From contig DAHVWT010000006.1 of NCBI GenBank assembly GCA_027327915.1, positions 1 through 59,377 on the forward strand: 59,377 nucleotides of DNA. The letters run 5' to 3'. Each line of letters opens with the position of its first letter. Positions within the stretch are counted from its first letter, which is position 1. Below, in pieces: positions 8,988-16,727 of the stretch. The notes beneath the pieces were generated by a model. The model worked only from the letters and a program-made list of their open reading frames with translations, had not been told where the DNA came from and made no database searches. The stretch comes from Elusimicrobiota bacterium. GTDB lineage: Bacteria; Elusimicrobiota; Elusimicrobia; UBA1565; UBA9628. The position numbers and the translations under genes were made by a program.

Positions 8988-8993
8988 CCGCGG

Positions 8994-10784
8994 CTATTTC
9001 CGGGCGAGAAACGGTCCAAGGACCAGGGCGTCCATGCCGGACTTGAGGAAGGTCGAGACCGCCTCCTTGGGCGCGGCGACGATGGGCTCCCCCTTGAGGT
9101 TGAAGCTCGTGTTGAGGAGCATCGGGACGCCGCTTCGGCGCCCGAAGGCGTTGAGAAGATCGTAGAAGAAGGGGTCGCCTCCCTGGGCCGCGGGGTAGAC
9201 GAGTTGCGCCCGTGCCGAGCGGTCGGCGTGGACGACGGCGGGGACGCGGGCGGCGGCTTCGGGCTTGACCGGGAGCGTCATCAACATGAATCGCAACGGG
9301 TCCGCCCCGGCGGCTTTTCCCAGATCGAACCAGCGTCCGGCCTCCTCCGCGATGACGGCGGGCGCAAAGGGCCTGAAGGGCTCTCGGAACTTGACCGCGA
9401 TGTTGACGCGGTCTTTCATGTCGGGCCGCGTCGGGTCGGCGAGAATGGATCGATGGCCCAAGGCTCGCGGGCCCCATTCAAAGCGCCCCCGGCAGAGCCC
9501 GACGATGTGGCCTTCCTTTAATAGATCGGCGGCCTGCTCGACCAAACGATCGGGGGAGAGTTCCGTGAAGGAAAGACCCGACTCCCTGAGCGCTAGGCGC
9601 ATCTCGTCCGCGCCGTAGTCCTTGCCCCAGTAGGCGTGGCGCATGACGAAGCGCCGGGGCTTGCCGAAAAGGACATGCCAGGCGTAGAGCGCGGCGCCCG
9701 CGGCCGCGCCCGAGTCGCCGCTCGCGGGATGGATGTAGATTTCGTTAAACGGGGTTTCTCGCAGAATGCGTGCGTTCGCCACGCAGTTGTAGCCGACCCC
9801 GCCGCCGATCGCGAGCTTGGTGAGGCCCGTTCGGCGATGAAGCTCCCTCGCCATTTTAAGGAGGATGTCCTCGGTCACTTTCTGGATGCTGGCCGCAATG
9901 TCCGCGAACTTTTGATTGGAGGCCAGTTCCTCGGCGGTCGGGGGGGCGGGGTCGTCGAAGAGGCTCGCGCGCGAGGTGACGAATCGGCGGCCGGGGGTCC
10001 TGGGAGGGCCCAAAAGCTCCGTGAGCCTGCGCGTGAAGGAGGCATCCGCGCGCCAGGCGTAGGAATAGTAGCTCGGATCGGCGGCGAAGGAGCCGTCCTC
10101 CTTGAGGTCGATCGTGCGCAGGATTTCCCGGACATAGCGGGCCTCGCCGAAGGGCGCTAGGCCCATGACTTTGTATTCGCCCTCGTTGACCTCGAAGCCG
10201 AGGAAGGCCGTGAAGGCCGAATAGAGGAGGCCCAGCGAGTGCGGAAAGGAGAGTTCGGAGAGTATCTCAAGTCCGTTCGCCCCGGAGGAAAAGCTCGCTC
10301 GTCCGCGCCCGAGGGTCGCGGTCGTCCATTCCCCCACGCCGTCCACGGTCAGGACGGCCGCCTCCTCGAAGGGGGAGCAGAAAAAAGCCGCCGAGGCGTG
10401 CGAGAGATGGTGCTCGAGGAATAGCACCCGCTCGGGCGGGATGCCGAGGTGGTCCGAAATTTTCTCCTTGATCCAGAGCTTATCCGCGAGCCAGGCCTGC
10501 ATGGCTTCCTGAAAGACCTGTCGCGATCGGGGAGCGAAATAAACAGAGCTTAGAAGAAGGCGCTCGAACTTGACGAGAGGCTTCTCAAAGAAGGCGACGT
10601 AGTCGACCTCGGGGCCTTGGATGTCGGCTTGGTCGAGGCAGAACTGGATCGCCCGCTCGGGAAAGGAGAAGTCGTGTTTTTTGCGAGTGAAGCGTTCCTC
10701 CTCGGCCGCGGCGACGAGAAGGCCGTCCTCCAGGAGGGCCGCCGCCGCGTCGTGAAAATAGCAGGAGAGACCGAGGATGCGCAT
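8994..10784 (-). CDS. carbamoyltransferase (NodU/CmcH family)
   Basis: A 596-residue enzyme, normal family length. The N-terminus has the Kae1-like ATPase start (ILGLSCYFHDAAAALLEDG) with H11-D12, the metal-site HHLSHASAAFF at 125-135 and GGVGYNCVANARI further on. The C-terminus has the family RGRFEWGPRALGHRSILADP. It transfers a carbamoyl group from carbamoyl phosphate to a hydroxyl on a nodulation-type sugar, polysaccharide or antibiotic. It starts one base after the preceding 75-residue membrane protein, which follows a DUF5989 protein, the usual trio seen with this family. With no biosynthetic cluster around it, the substrate is unknown; an envelope glycan is my guess. Confidence 0.93.
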   Translation of the reverse strand: MRILGLSCYFHDAAAALLEDGLLVAAAEEERFTRKKHDFSFPERAIQFCLDQADIQGPEVDYVAFFEKPLVKFERLLLSSVYFAPRSRQVFQEAMQAWLADKLWIKEKISDHLGIPPERVLFLEHHLSHASAAFFCSPFEEAAVLTVDGVGEWTTATLGRGRASFSSGANGLEILSELSFPHSLGLLYSAFTAFLGFEVNEGEYKVMGLAPFGEARYVREILRTIDLKEDGSFAADPSYYSYAWRADASFTRRLTELLGPPRTPGRRFVTSRASLFDDPAPPTAEELASNQKFADIAASIQKVTEDILLKMARELHRRTGLTKLAIGGGVGYNCVANARILRETPFNEIYIHPASGDSGAAAGAALYAWHVLFGKPRRFVMRHAYWGKDYGADEMRLALRESGLSFTELSPDRLVEQAADLLKEGHIVGLCRGRFEWGPRALGHRSILADPTRPDMKDRVNIAVKFREPFRPFAPAVIAEEAGRWFDLGKAAGADPLRFMLMTLPVKPEAAARVPAVVHADRSARAQLVYPAAQGGDPFFYDLLNAFGRRSGVPMLLNTSFNLKGEPIVAAPKEAVSTFLKSGMDALVLGPFLARK

Positions 10785-10787
10785 GGC

Positions 10788-11015
10788 TCAGAACCGTTCG
10801 TGGGCGCGCTCCATCGAAGGAGACTCCGGTTTGCGGTCCTTCCAATAGGAGGCGCGCCGCGGGTCAGGGCGGAACCGCCCCGGAGTCGCGAAGCGCCGGT
10901 AGAGAAAGCCGTAGGGACAGACGACGAGAATGTAGAACGCTCCCAGTAGGATTTGCCCGGGCAACGGCAAAACCGTGGCCTTGAAGAAGGCGGCGAAGCT
11001 TCGCAGGCGGCTCAA
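10788..11015 (-). CDS. small membrane protein of the carbamoyltransferase trio (SxtJ-like position)
   Basis: A 75-residue protein starting at a TTG whose bases overlap the preceding TGA (TTGA at 11012-11015), so it is translationally coupled to the DUF5989 gene. One or two hydrophobic stretches lie at about 8-38 (LPGQILLGAFYILVVCPYGF), followed by a basic tail (YWKDRKPESP). In other genomes a SxtJ-type membrane protein holds this place, but this one is shorter, so the name is by position. A longer reading frame reaches 11117 but would overlap DUF5989 by 100 bases. Confidence 0.65.
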   Translation of the reverse strand: MSRLRSFAAFFKATVLPLPGQILLGAFYILVVCPYGFLYRRFATPGRFRPDPRRASYWKDRKPESPSMERAHERF

Positions 11016-11197
11016 AAGAGCGTGTAAACGAACGGCGCCACGGCCGAGTTCATGGAGGCGACCGCCACCAGCAAGCCGATCAAAAGCACGGTGGCGGCGA
11101 AGGGGATGAGCCACCACAGACGCTCCCGCCAGAGAAAACGGAAGAGCTCCCGGAAAAGCCCGGCGCGCGACTTGAGAGCTCTTTTCCTGCCCGCCAT
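11012..11197 (-). CDS. DUF5989-family small membrane protein
   Basis: A 61-residue protein with a basic N-terminus (MAGRKRALKSRAGLFRELFRF), the family's LWWLIPFAATVLLIGLL membrane segment at about 29-47 and a short hydrophobic C-terminus ending APFVYTLF. DUF5989 proteins of 50-60 residues typically sit upstream of NodU-type carbamoyltransferases, as here, and may anchor or escort the enzyme at the membrane. The function is unproven. It is the first gene of the minus-strand operon and is followed by a TTGA overlap. Confidence 0.75.
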   Translation of the reverse strand: MAGRKRALKSRAGLFRELFRFLWRERLWWLIPFAATVLLIGLLVAVASMNSAVAPFVYTLF

Positions 11198-11226
11198 AAT
11201 GCGATTCTACATATTCCGAGATTCCA

Positions 11227-11254
11227 TTGGTGCGTCGGCTGATTTTTATATAGT
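11227..11254 (+). promoter_or_regulatory. candidate promoter for the exported trio
   Basis: TTGGTG (11227-11232), a 16-base spacer and TATAGT (11249-11254). The predicted start of transcription, at about 11261, makes the ATG at 11264 leaderless and rules out the ATG at 11255. Confidence 0.45.
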
Positions 11255-11263
11255 ATGGCAGCG

Positions 11264-11644
11264 ATGTTTGCCCGCTCGATTCGCCTCTGTTTGATCTCGG
11301 CCCTGTTGATGGGCGCCGGCGCGCATGTGGTCGTCATGCAATTCTACGCCTGGACCTGCATGGCGGTCTCCAATATGCGGGGTTCGGACTTGCGTGGGGC
11401 GATCGACAGGACTTTTGACGGCCGCCACCCGTGCCGCCTTTGTTTAAAATTGAAAAAAGCAAGACGGTCGAAGAGCGGCGGCGCTCTCCGCCTGCCGCAA
11501 ACGAGAGTGGATATTCTTTTTGAAGCGGCTCCCCTCGCTCTGACGGATTTTGTCTCCTCCTGGCGAGTGGCGGCCTTCTCGCGGGGGAAGCCGTCCGTCG
11601 CGAAGCCCATCGACATCCCTCCTCCTCGCTCCCTCCAAGCCTAA
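11264..11644 (+). CDS. small exported protein with HPCRLC motif
   Basis: A protein of about 126 residues with a signal-like N-terminus (MFARSIRLCLISALLMGAGA) and a conserved-looking central motif, AIDRTFDGRHPCRLCLKLKK, holding a CxxC preceded by His-Pro. Similar small exported proteins with a DG-HPC-xx-C motif occur in other diderms, but I know no proven function. The cysteine pair and the following CACGCG outer-membrane protein and TlpA-like thioredoxin suggest periplasmic thiol or metal handling, which is inference. The start is placed at the second ATG because of the promoter at 11227-11254. Confidence 0.6.
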   Translation: MFARSIRLCLISALLMGAGAHVVVMQFYAWTCMAVSNMRGSDLRGAIDRTFDGRHPCRLCLKLKKARRSKSGGALRLPQTRVDILFEAAPLALTDFVSSWRVAAFSRGKPSVAKPIDIPPPRSLQA

Positions 11645-11747
11645 GCCTCGCGTTGCCAGGGCGTTCCTGGAGGGACCTCGAGTCGTTCCAGGGCGCGTTG
11701 CGCCAGTACGGGCGGCTGTTTTCTTGGCGGGTCTTGAGGAGGCGGGA

Positions 11748-12728
11748 ATGAATACGATTTGCGCGCATGACGGTCCTGTGTCGCACGGCGGCAAGTGTCA
11801 TGGTTTTTACAGTCGGCTGGCTTGGGTTGCGGCGGCGGCTTTGTGCCTGGCCGCCGCCGCTCCACAGGCTCTGCGGGCCTGCGCCTGCGGCTGCGGCGTC
11901 TTCGACGTCGGGGTGGGGACCTTGCTGCCGACCAAGCCCGGCGGCATGGTCTGGGGGGAGTATGATTTCATGGACCAGAAGCAGAACTGGCGGGGGGGCT
12001 CCCCCGCCCAGGCCGCGGACAATCCCGACAAAAAAATCGAAACCGACTTCCAGACGGCTGGCGTCCAGTACATGTTCAACCGGAAGTGGGGCTTCATGGC
12101 GGAGCAGCCTTACGATTTTCGCAGCTATACAGGCGCGGCGGGGCCGGCAGGCACGGGCGAGTTCAACCACTGGGCCTTGGGCGACACCCGCGTGATGGGG
12201 ATTTACACGGGAATGTCTCCCACGATGGCGAGCGGCCTGATGTTCGGCGCCAAGCTTGCCGACGGCGATTATACCTACCCCGGCTTCGACCGGGATACCG
12301 AACTCGGCACCGGGAGCACGGACGTCCTCGCCGGGGGCTATCATTTCGGGCGCTTCTCGAAGAAAAGCTACTGGAGCTGGTGGGCGAACGCCATGGCCGA
12401 CGTTCCGGTGCTTATTTCGGACGGCTATCGCCCAGGAAGCGAGATCGATGCCACGATCGCGGCTTATTACGAGCGCTGGGGAATCGGGAAGCTTCGGTTA
12501 TCTCCCTTCGCCCAGGCGTTGGGATCCTACCGCTGGAGGGATTCGGGGCCAAACGCCGACGCGCCGGACTCGGGATATCGCCGGGTCATCGCCGCGCCGG
12601 GACTCGAGGCCGACGCGGGGCCGTTGCGGGTTTACGGCTACGTCGGATTCCCGGTCTACCAATTCGTCAACGGCAATCAGCTGGTCGCGGCGCAGTACTA
12701 CACTTTCAATGTCATGTACATGTTTTAA
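11748..12728 (+). CDS. outer-membrane barrel-like protein with CACGCGVF motif
   Basis: A 326-residue protein with GAGGAGG before the ATG. A long signal peptide (about residues 22-45) ends just before ACACGCGVFDVG, four cysteines in eight residues at the start of the mature protein. The rest is rich in aromatic, glycine-bounded amphipathic strands (GGMVWGEYDFM, GVQYMFNRKWGFMAEQPY, YYTFNVMYMF) and ends in an aromatic residue (Phe), as outer-membrane barrels do. The cysteine cluster suits metal binding or a thiol bridge to the TlpA-like protein encoded 10 bases downstream. I do not know the transported substrate. Confidence 0.7.
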   Translation: MNTICAHDGPVSHGGKCHGFYSRLAWVAAAALCLAAAAPQALRACACGCGVFDVGVGTLLPTKPGGMVWGEYDFMDQKQNWRGGSPAQAADNPDKKIETDFQTAGVQYMFNRKWGFMAEQPYDFRSYTGAAGPAGTGEFNHWALGDTRVMGIYTGMSPTMASGLMFGAKLADGDYTYPGFDRDTELGTGSTDVLAGGYHFGRFSKKSYWSWWANAMADVPVLISDGYRPGSEIDATIAAYYERWGIGKLRLSPFAQALGSYRWRDSGPNADAPDSGYRRVIAAPGLEADAGPLRVYGYVGFPVYQFVNGNQLVAAQYYTFNVMYMF

Positions 12729-12738
12729 GGGAGGATGG

Positions 12739-13272
12739 ATGAATCGGGTCGCCCGGGCGCGCGTGTTCTTTTCGTTGATATTGTCGGCGGCGCCCGTCGC
12801 GGGCTGCGCCAGGCTAAGCCTCTCCAGGGGCGTGGCGGTCGGGCGTCCCGCTCCGGAGTTTGCCCTCCGGGATTTGTCGGGTCGAACGAAGAGGCTTTCT
12901 GATTGGCGGGGAAAGGCCGTGCTCCTCGACTTCTGGGCCGCGTGGTGCGGCTCTTGCCGAGAGTCCGTCCCCGCATACGAGCGGATCTACAAGCGATTTC
13001 ATGCGAAGGATTTCGTGGCGTTGGGGATCGACGAGGACGCCGAGCCCAAGATCGCCGCGACGTTCGCCAAAAAGCTTGGCATGAGCTATCCCGTGCTTCT
13101 GGATCCCCGGGGGCGGGCCTTCGACGCCTACGGCGCCAGGATGATGCCCGCCGTTTTTCTTATCGACTCCAGCGGCACGGTCCGGGGGCGTTGGGAAGGC
13201 TTCGACGATTCCGTCGCGGCCGGGGTCAGCCAAGCCGTCAAAGGGCTCCTTGGAGAAGGGAAAAACCGGTGA
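12739..13272 (+). CDS. TlpA/ResA-like thioredoxin lipoprotein
   Basis: A 177-residue protein with GGAGG before the ATG. The N-terminus has a lipobox (APVAGC, Cys at about 22). The body is a thioredoxin fold of the AhpC/TSA-TlpA type: APEFALRDLSG, then DFWAAWCGSCRESVP with a CGSC active site at about 70-73, and the cis-proline MMPAVFLID. It is probably anchored to a membrane and reduces periplasmic disulfides; the neighbouring cysteine-rich proteins are likely clients. Its stop codon (13270-13272) lies inside the left arm of the palindrome 13262-13320. Confidence 0.88.
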   Translation: MNRVARARVFFSLILSAAPVAGCARLSLSRGVAVGRPAPEFALRDLSGRTKRLSDWRGKAVLLDFWAAWCGSCRESVPAYERIYKRFHAKDFVALGIDEDAEPKIAATFAKKLGMSYPVLLDPRGRAFDAYGARMMPAVFLIDSSGTVRGRWEGFDDSVAAGVSQAVKGLLGEGKNR

Positions 13273-13320
13273 CACCATACTGATTGCCGCCTGGGAAATA
13301 CGTATGGTGTCACCGGTTTT
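13262..13320. repeat. REP-like palindrome with 19-bp perfect arms
   Basis: AAAACCGGTGACACCATAC (13262-13280) is repeated inverted at 13302-13320 around a 21-base loop. The left arm contains the stop of the TlpA-like gene. The right arm ends in TTTT and could also end transcription. Confidence 0.85.
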
Positions 13321-13347
13321 CCCGAGCGATTATAGCGTTTCGTGCGT

Positions 13348-13372
13348 AAATAGGTATGGTGTCCCCCTATTT
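13348..13372. repeat. second short palindrome sharing the TATGGTGTC core
   Basis: AAATAGG (13348-13354) and CCTATTT (13366-13372) flank TATGGTGTCCC. The core TATGGTGTC is shared with 13303-13311, so the two belong to one repeat family. Confidence 0.6.
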
Positions 13373-13387
13373 TGATAGATTCCCCCG

Positions 13388-14614
13388 ATGTTGGCCGCCG
13401 GCCTCATCTTCCTCGTCACGTATTTTCTTTTTTCCTTTCCCAACTCGCGGGGCATCTTTATTCGGCGGCCCGCCGCGGCCCTTCTAGGCGCGGTCGCGGT
13501 CGTCCTCTTCAAGGTCGTTCCGCTCCATCAGGCCTACGGTCTCGTCGATTACGACACCCTCCTTTTCATCCTGGGGATGATGATCGTGATCGGCTACCTC
13601 CAGATCAGCGGCTTTTTCGACGAGGTCGAGCGCCTTATCCTCTCCCGCGCTCGCACGACCCGCGAGCTCCTGGGTCTTGTCGTCGTCTCCTCCGGCTTTT
13701 TATCCGCCCTCTTCATGAACGACACCATCTGCCTCATGCTCACCCCCGTCGTCCTCAGGATCGCGCGGCGGGCGCAGCTCCATCCTAATCCTTACCTCAT
13801 CGCGCTCGCGACGGCGTCCAACATCGGTTCCTCGGCGACCCCCATGGGAAATCCCCAGAACATGATCATCGCGATCCACTCCGCCATCCCCTTCGGGCTG
13901 TTCGCCTCGCGGCTCCTTCCCGTCGCCGTGCTGGGGCTTGTCCTTGACTACGCCGTCATCCGGCGGCTTTATCCCCGAGAATTCGCCCAAGGCCGCAAGA
14001 TCGTCAGCGATCCGATCGAGGCCGTGCCGCGGGGGCGTCTGATCTACGTGTGCCTGGCGGCGACCGCGCTTCTTCTGGGCCTCTTCGCCTTCGACATCTC
14101 GGCGCCTCTTGCCGCGGCCTCCGTCGCCGCGCTCCTGATCCTTGCCGGGGCGACGCGCCCCCGAGCGGCCTTCCGCTACATCGACTGGGAGCTCCTGCTC
14201 ATGTTCGCGGGGCTTTTCGTCGTGATGGGCGGGGTGCGGAAGTCGGGGCTCCTGAGCCTCTTCTGGGGGGCGTTGGAGGCCGCGGCGAAGGCGCCCGTCG
14301 CCGACAGGCTCTGGGCCTTGACCGGGGCGAGCGCGTTCTTGGGGAATCTCGTGAGCAACGTCCCGGCTGTCGTCTTTTTGGTGAACATCGTGCCGCATCT
14401 GGGCAAGGAGATTTCCCTCTGGCTCGATCTCGCCTTGGCCTCGAGTCTCGCGGGGAATCTCACCATCATCGGTTCCGTCGCCAACCTCATCGTCTTCGAG
14501 AGCGCCGAGGGCCAGGCGCGGGTCGGCTTCTGGGAGTATTTCAGGGCCGGAGCGCCCGTCTCGATATTCTTGATGGCGCTGGGGACTCTCTATCTGGCGT
14601 TCTGGCCCTCATAA
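13388..14614 (+). CDS. ArsB/NhaD-type ion permease (IT superfamily)
   Basis: A 408-residue polytopic inner-membrane protein with about 10-11 membrane segments. Family marks are DYDTLLFILGMMIVIGYLQ, FMNDTICLMLTPVV, the inverted-repeat hairpin ATASNIGSSATPMGNPQN and, in the second half, FLGNLVSNVPAVVFLVN. Members carry arsenite, Na+/H+, citrate or other anions, and the sequence alone does not say which. There is no arsR or arsenate reductase nearby. The REP-like palindromes separate it from the exported trio; the next gene is rplU, 29 bases on. Confidence 0.85.
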   Translation: MLAAGLIFLVTYFLFSFPNSRGIFIRRPAAALLGAVAVVLFKVVPLHQAYGLVDYDTLLFILGMMIVIGYLQISGFFDEVERLILSRARTTRELLGLVVVSSGFLSALFMNDTICLMLTPVVLRIARRAQLHPNPYLIALATASNIGSSATPMGNPQNMIIAIHSAIPFGLFASRLLPVAVLGLVLDYAVIRRLYPREFAQGRKIVSDPIEAVPRGRLIYVCLAATALLLGLFAFDISAPLAAASVAALLILAGATRPRAAFRYIDWELLLMFAGLFVVMGGVRKSGLLSLFWGALEAAAKAPVADRLWALTGASAFLGNLVSNVPAVVFLVNIVPHLGKEISLWLDLALASSLAGNLTIIGSVANLIVFESAEGQARVGFWEYFRAGAPVSIFLMALGTLYLAFWPS

Positions 14615-14643
14615 TTGCTATTCTTAGGGACCTAGGAAAAAAT

Positions 14644-14952
14644 ATGTACGCGATCATCGAAACCGGCGGCAAACAATATTGGGTCAAGGAGGGCGAGCGC
14701 GTGACGGTCGAGCGCGTGGCCATGCCCGAGGGCGCGGAGCTCACCTTCAACGCCGTGTGGGCGGGCGCGGACGCCGACGAGGACAAGGCTCCCGCCTCCA
14801 GCAAGGCCGTCGTCAAGGCCAAGGTGCTCTCCCATCGTCGCGGTCCCAAGATTTTGGTTTTCAAGAGACGCCCGAAAAAGGCCTATAAGAGATTGCACGG
14901 CCATCGCCAGGAGCTTAGCGACATCCTCATCACGGCCGTTTCGGCGAACTAG
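14644..14952 (+). CDS. rplU: 50S ribosomal protein L21
   Basis: A 102-residue protein beginning [20 protein letters not shown], the standard L21 start, and ending with the basic [20 protein letters not shown] and a helix [11 protein letters not shown]. It binds 23S rRNA domain II with L20. A short acidic loop (about 39-52, [13 protein letters not shown]) is longer than in E. coli. It is followed at 11 bases by rpmA and then obgE, the common rplU-rpmA-obgE order. There is no clear promoter, so transcription may read through from the permease. Confidence 0.97.
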   Translation: MYAIIETGGKQYWVKEGERVTVERVAMPEGAELTFNAVWAGADADEDKAPASSKAVVKAKVLSHRRGPKILVFKRRPKKAYKRLHGHRQELSDILITAVSAN

Positions 14953-14963
14953 GAGAATCTCCC

Positions 14964-15224
14964 ATGGCCCATACCAAAGCGCAGGGTTCGAGCACCAACG
15001 GACGCGATTCGAACGCCCAACGCCTTGGCGTCAAGCGCTACGGCGGGCAGCTCGTCAAGGCTGGCATGGTTCTTATTCGCCAGAGGGGGACCAAGGTTCT
15101 TCCCGGCGCGAATGTCGGCCTTGGCAAGGACGACACGCTTTTCGCGAAGGCCGACGGGATCGTGACTTTCGGCTGGGCCTATAAGGACAAGAAGCGCGTC
15201 AGCGTCGTCCCCGTCAAGGCCTGA
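14964..15224 (+). CDS. rpmA: 50S ribosomal protein L27
   Basis: An 86-residue protein with the L27 signature [20 protein letters not shown] and [21 protein letters not shown]. The N-terminus [12 protein letters not shown] lacks the cleavable extension seen in Firmicutes. L27 reaches the peptidyl transferase centre and helps place tRNA. GGAGAATCTCCC before the ATG gives a Shine-Dalgarno. A hairpin repeat copy (15231-15311) lies between this gene and obgE. Confidence 0.97.
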   Translation: MAHTKAQGSSTNGRDSNAQRLGVKRYGGQLVKAGMVLIRQRGTKVLPGANVGLGKDDTLFAKADGIVTFGWAYKDKKRVSVVPVKA

Positions 15225-15230
15225 CTTTTA

Positions 15231-15311
15231 GCAACAGAAAACCCCGGAAGGCAACGGAACGTTATGCGGCGCCATGAAACCTTCCGTGGCGTTCTTTTGC
15301 CTCCAGTCGCC
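15231..15311 (+). repeat. hairpin repeat, copy 2 (intergenic)
   Basis: The left arm is GGAAGGCAACGGAACG (15246-15261) and the right arm CCTTCCGTGGCGTTCTTTTG (15280-15299). It fills the rpmA-obgE gap and ends just before the obgE ATG. Confidence 0.6.
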
Positions 15312-15319
15312 CCCTGAAT

Positions 15320-16648
15320 ATGGACTTCATCGATCGCGTCCGCCTTTTTTTGTCGGGAGGAGATGGCGGCTCCGGCTGCATGTCCTTTAGACGGGAGAAA
15401 TATATCCCCTTTGGAGGTCCGGACGGGGGCGACGGCGGCAAGGGGGGCGACGTCTTTTTGGAGGCGAGCTCGAGCCTTTCCACCTTCCTCGATCTGGCGC
15501 GGCGGCCTCATCGTAAGGGGGAGGATGGAGGCAATGGCAAAGGCTCGGACAAGACGGGGGAATCGGGGGCGGACTGCGTGGTTCTCGTCCCGTTGGGCAC
15601 CGTCGTATTCAAAGACGGGCTTTGCCAGGCCGATCTTTGCGAGGAGGGGGGCCGCTTTCTCGCCGCCAAGGGCGGGCGGGGAGGACGCGGGAATCTCTCC
15701 TTCAAGACCCAGCGCCACACGGCGCCCCGGATCGCCGAAAAGGGAGAGCCGGGGGAGAGGGCGACGATCCATCTCGAGCTCAAGCTCCTGGCCGACGTGG
15801 GCCTCGTGGGATTGCCGAACGCCGGCAAGTCGAGCCTGTTGGCCCGCATTTCGAAGGCCAGGCCCAAGATCGCCGACTACCCCTTTACGACGCTTCAACC
15901 TCATTTGGGCGTCGTCTCCCATAAAGAAGAAAGCTTCGTCGCCGCGGACATCCCAGGCTTGATCGAGGGCGCCCATGATGGGACGGGGCTGGGCGACGGC
16001 TTCCTGCGCCATATCGAGAGGACGCGGCTTCTGTGGCACCTGATCGACCCGCTGGGCTTCGGGGGCCTGGGGCCGCGCGAAGGCGTCCGGCTGATCGAGG
16101 CCGAACTCGCGGCGTTTAGTCCCGGGCTTGCCCGCAAGCCTAAAATCCTGGTCGTCAACAAGATGGATCTTCCCGAGGGCAAGGCGGTGCTGGGGGCGTT
16201 GAAGCGGCTTTACCGCCGGCGACGGGTCATCGGCGTCTCGGCGGCGACCGGGGAGGGCGTCGCCGCGCTTTTGGACGAGGCGCTCAAGGCCTTGTCCGAG
16301 CTTCCGAAGCCGGGGCCTTTCCCCGCCGCCCCCGTCTTGACGCCGGGTTCGGTGCGCGTCGAGCAGGGTTTCTCCATCGAGCGCCAGAAGGACGGCCGCT
16401 TCGCGCTGCGCGGGAACCTCGTCGAGAAGATGGCCGCGATGCTGAGGCCCGAACTGCCGGAAGCCGTATCCCGATTCCAGAACACCTTGAGGAAGATGGG
16501 CGTGGACAAGGCGCTCCGGCGCCTGGGAGCCGCCGAGGGCGACGTCGTCCGCTGCGGCGCGGTGGAATTTGAGTGGCGGGACGAGGGCGCCGAAACGGAT
16601 CGCGATCGATGGCAACGGAAGGCCAAGGAAAGCCACGCCGGTCTATGA
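15320..16648 (+). CDS. obgE: Obg/CgtA family GTPase
   Basis: A 442-residue essential ribosome-associated GTPase. Order: Obg glycine-rich domain (about 1-157, GGPDGGDGGKGGDVFLEA), G domain with G1 GLPNAGKSSLL, switch I region DYPFTTLQPHLGV, G3 DIPGLIEGA and G4 NKMDL, then the C-terminal Obg domain (about 335-420, FSIERQKDGRFALRG and GVDKALRRLGAAEGD). It acts in 50S assembly and stress control. The last residues (DRDRWQRKAKESHAGL) are read from the left arm of hairpin repeat copy 3, so the C-terminus may have been altered by that insertion. Confidence 0.96.
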   Translation: MDFIDRVRLFLSGGDGGSGCMSFRREKYIPFGGPDGGDGGKGGDVFLEASSSLSTFLDLARRPHRKGEDGGNGKGSDKTGESGADCVVLVPLGTVVFKDGLCQADLCEEGGRFLAAKGGRGGRGNLSFKTQRHTAPRIAEKGEPGERATIHLELKLLADVGLVGLPNAGKSSLLARISKARPKIADYPFTTLQPHLGVVSHKEESFVAADIPGLIEGAHDGTGLGDGFLRHIERTRLLWHLIDPLGFGGLGPREGVRLIEAELAAFSPGLARKPKILVVNKMDLPEGKAVLGALKRLYRRRRVIGVSAATGEGVAALLDEALKALSELPKPGPFPAAPVLTPGSVRVEQGFSIERQKDGRFALRGNLVEKMAAMLRPELPEAVSRFQNTLRKMGVDKALRRLGAAEGDVVRCGAVEFEWRDEGAETDRDRWQRKAKESHAGL

Positions 16649-16727
16649 GGAGTCCGGCGCCTTTCGGCCGCCTTCTTTTGCCTTCTTTTGTCTTCCGGTC
16701 TTTTCCGCGGCCTTCCGCGGCTTCCCG
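16611..16727 (+). repeat. hairpin repeat, copy 3 (end of obgE to hpnC start)
   Basis: The left arm is GGCAACGGAAGGCCAAGGAA (16611-16630) and the right arm TTTTCCGCGGCCTTCCGCGGC (16701-16721), matching 16 of 21 positions after reverse complement. The loop holds two tandem CCTTCTTTTG units (16671-16690). It covers the last codons of obgE and all of the gap to hpnC. Confidence 0.7.

Noticed and set aside
8994-11197. Antibiotic biosynthetic cluster suggested by the carbamoyltransferase
   Set aside because: No polyketide, peptide synthetase or tailoring gene adjoins it.
13388-14614. Arsenic resistance locus
   Set aside because: The permease is ArsB/NhaD-like but no arsR, arsC or arsA is near, so the substrate is left open.
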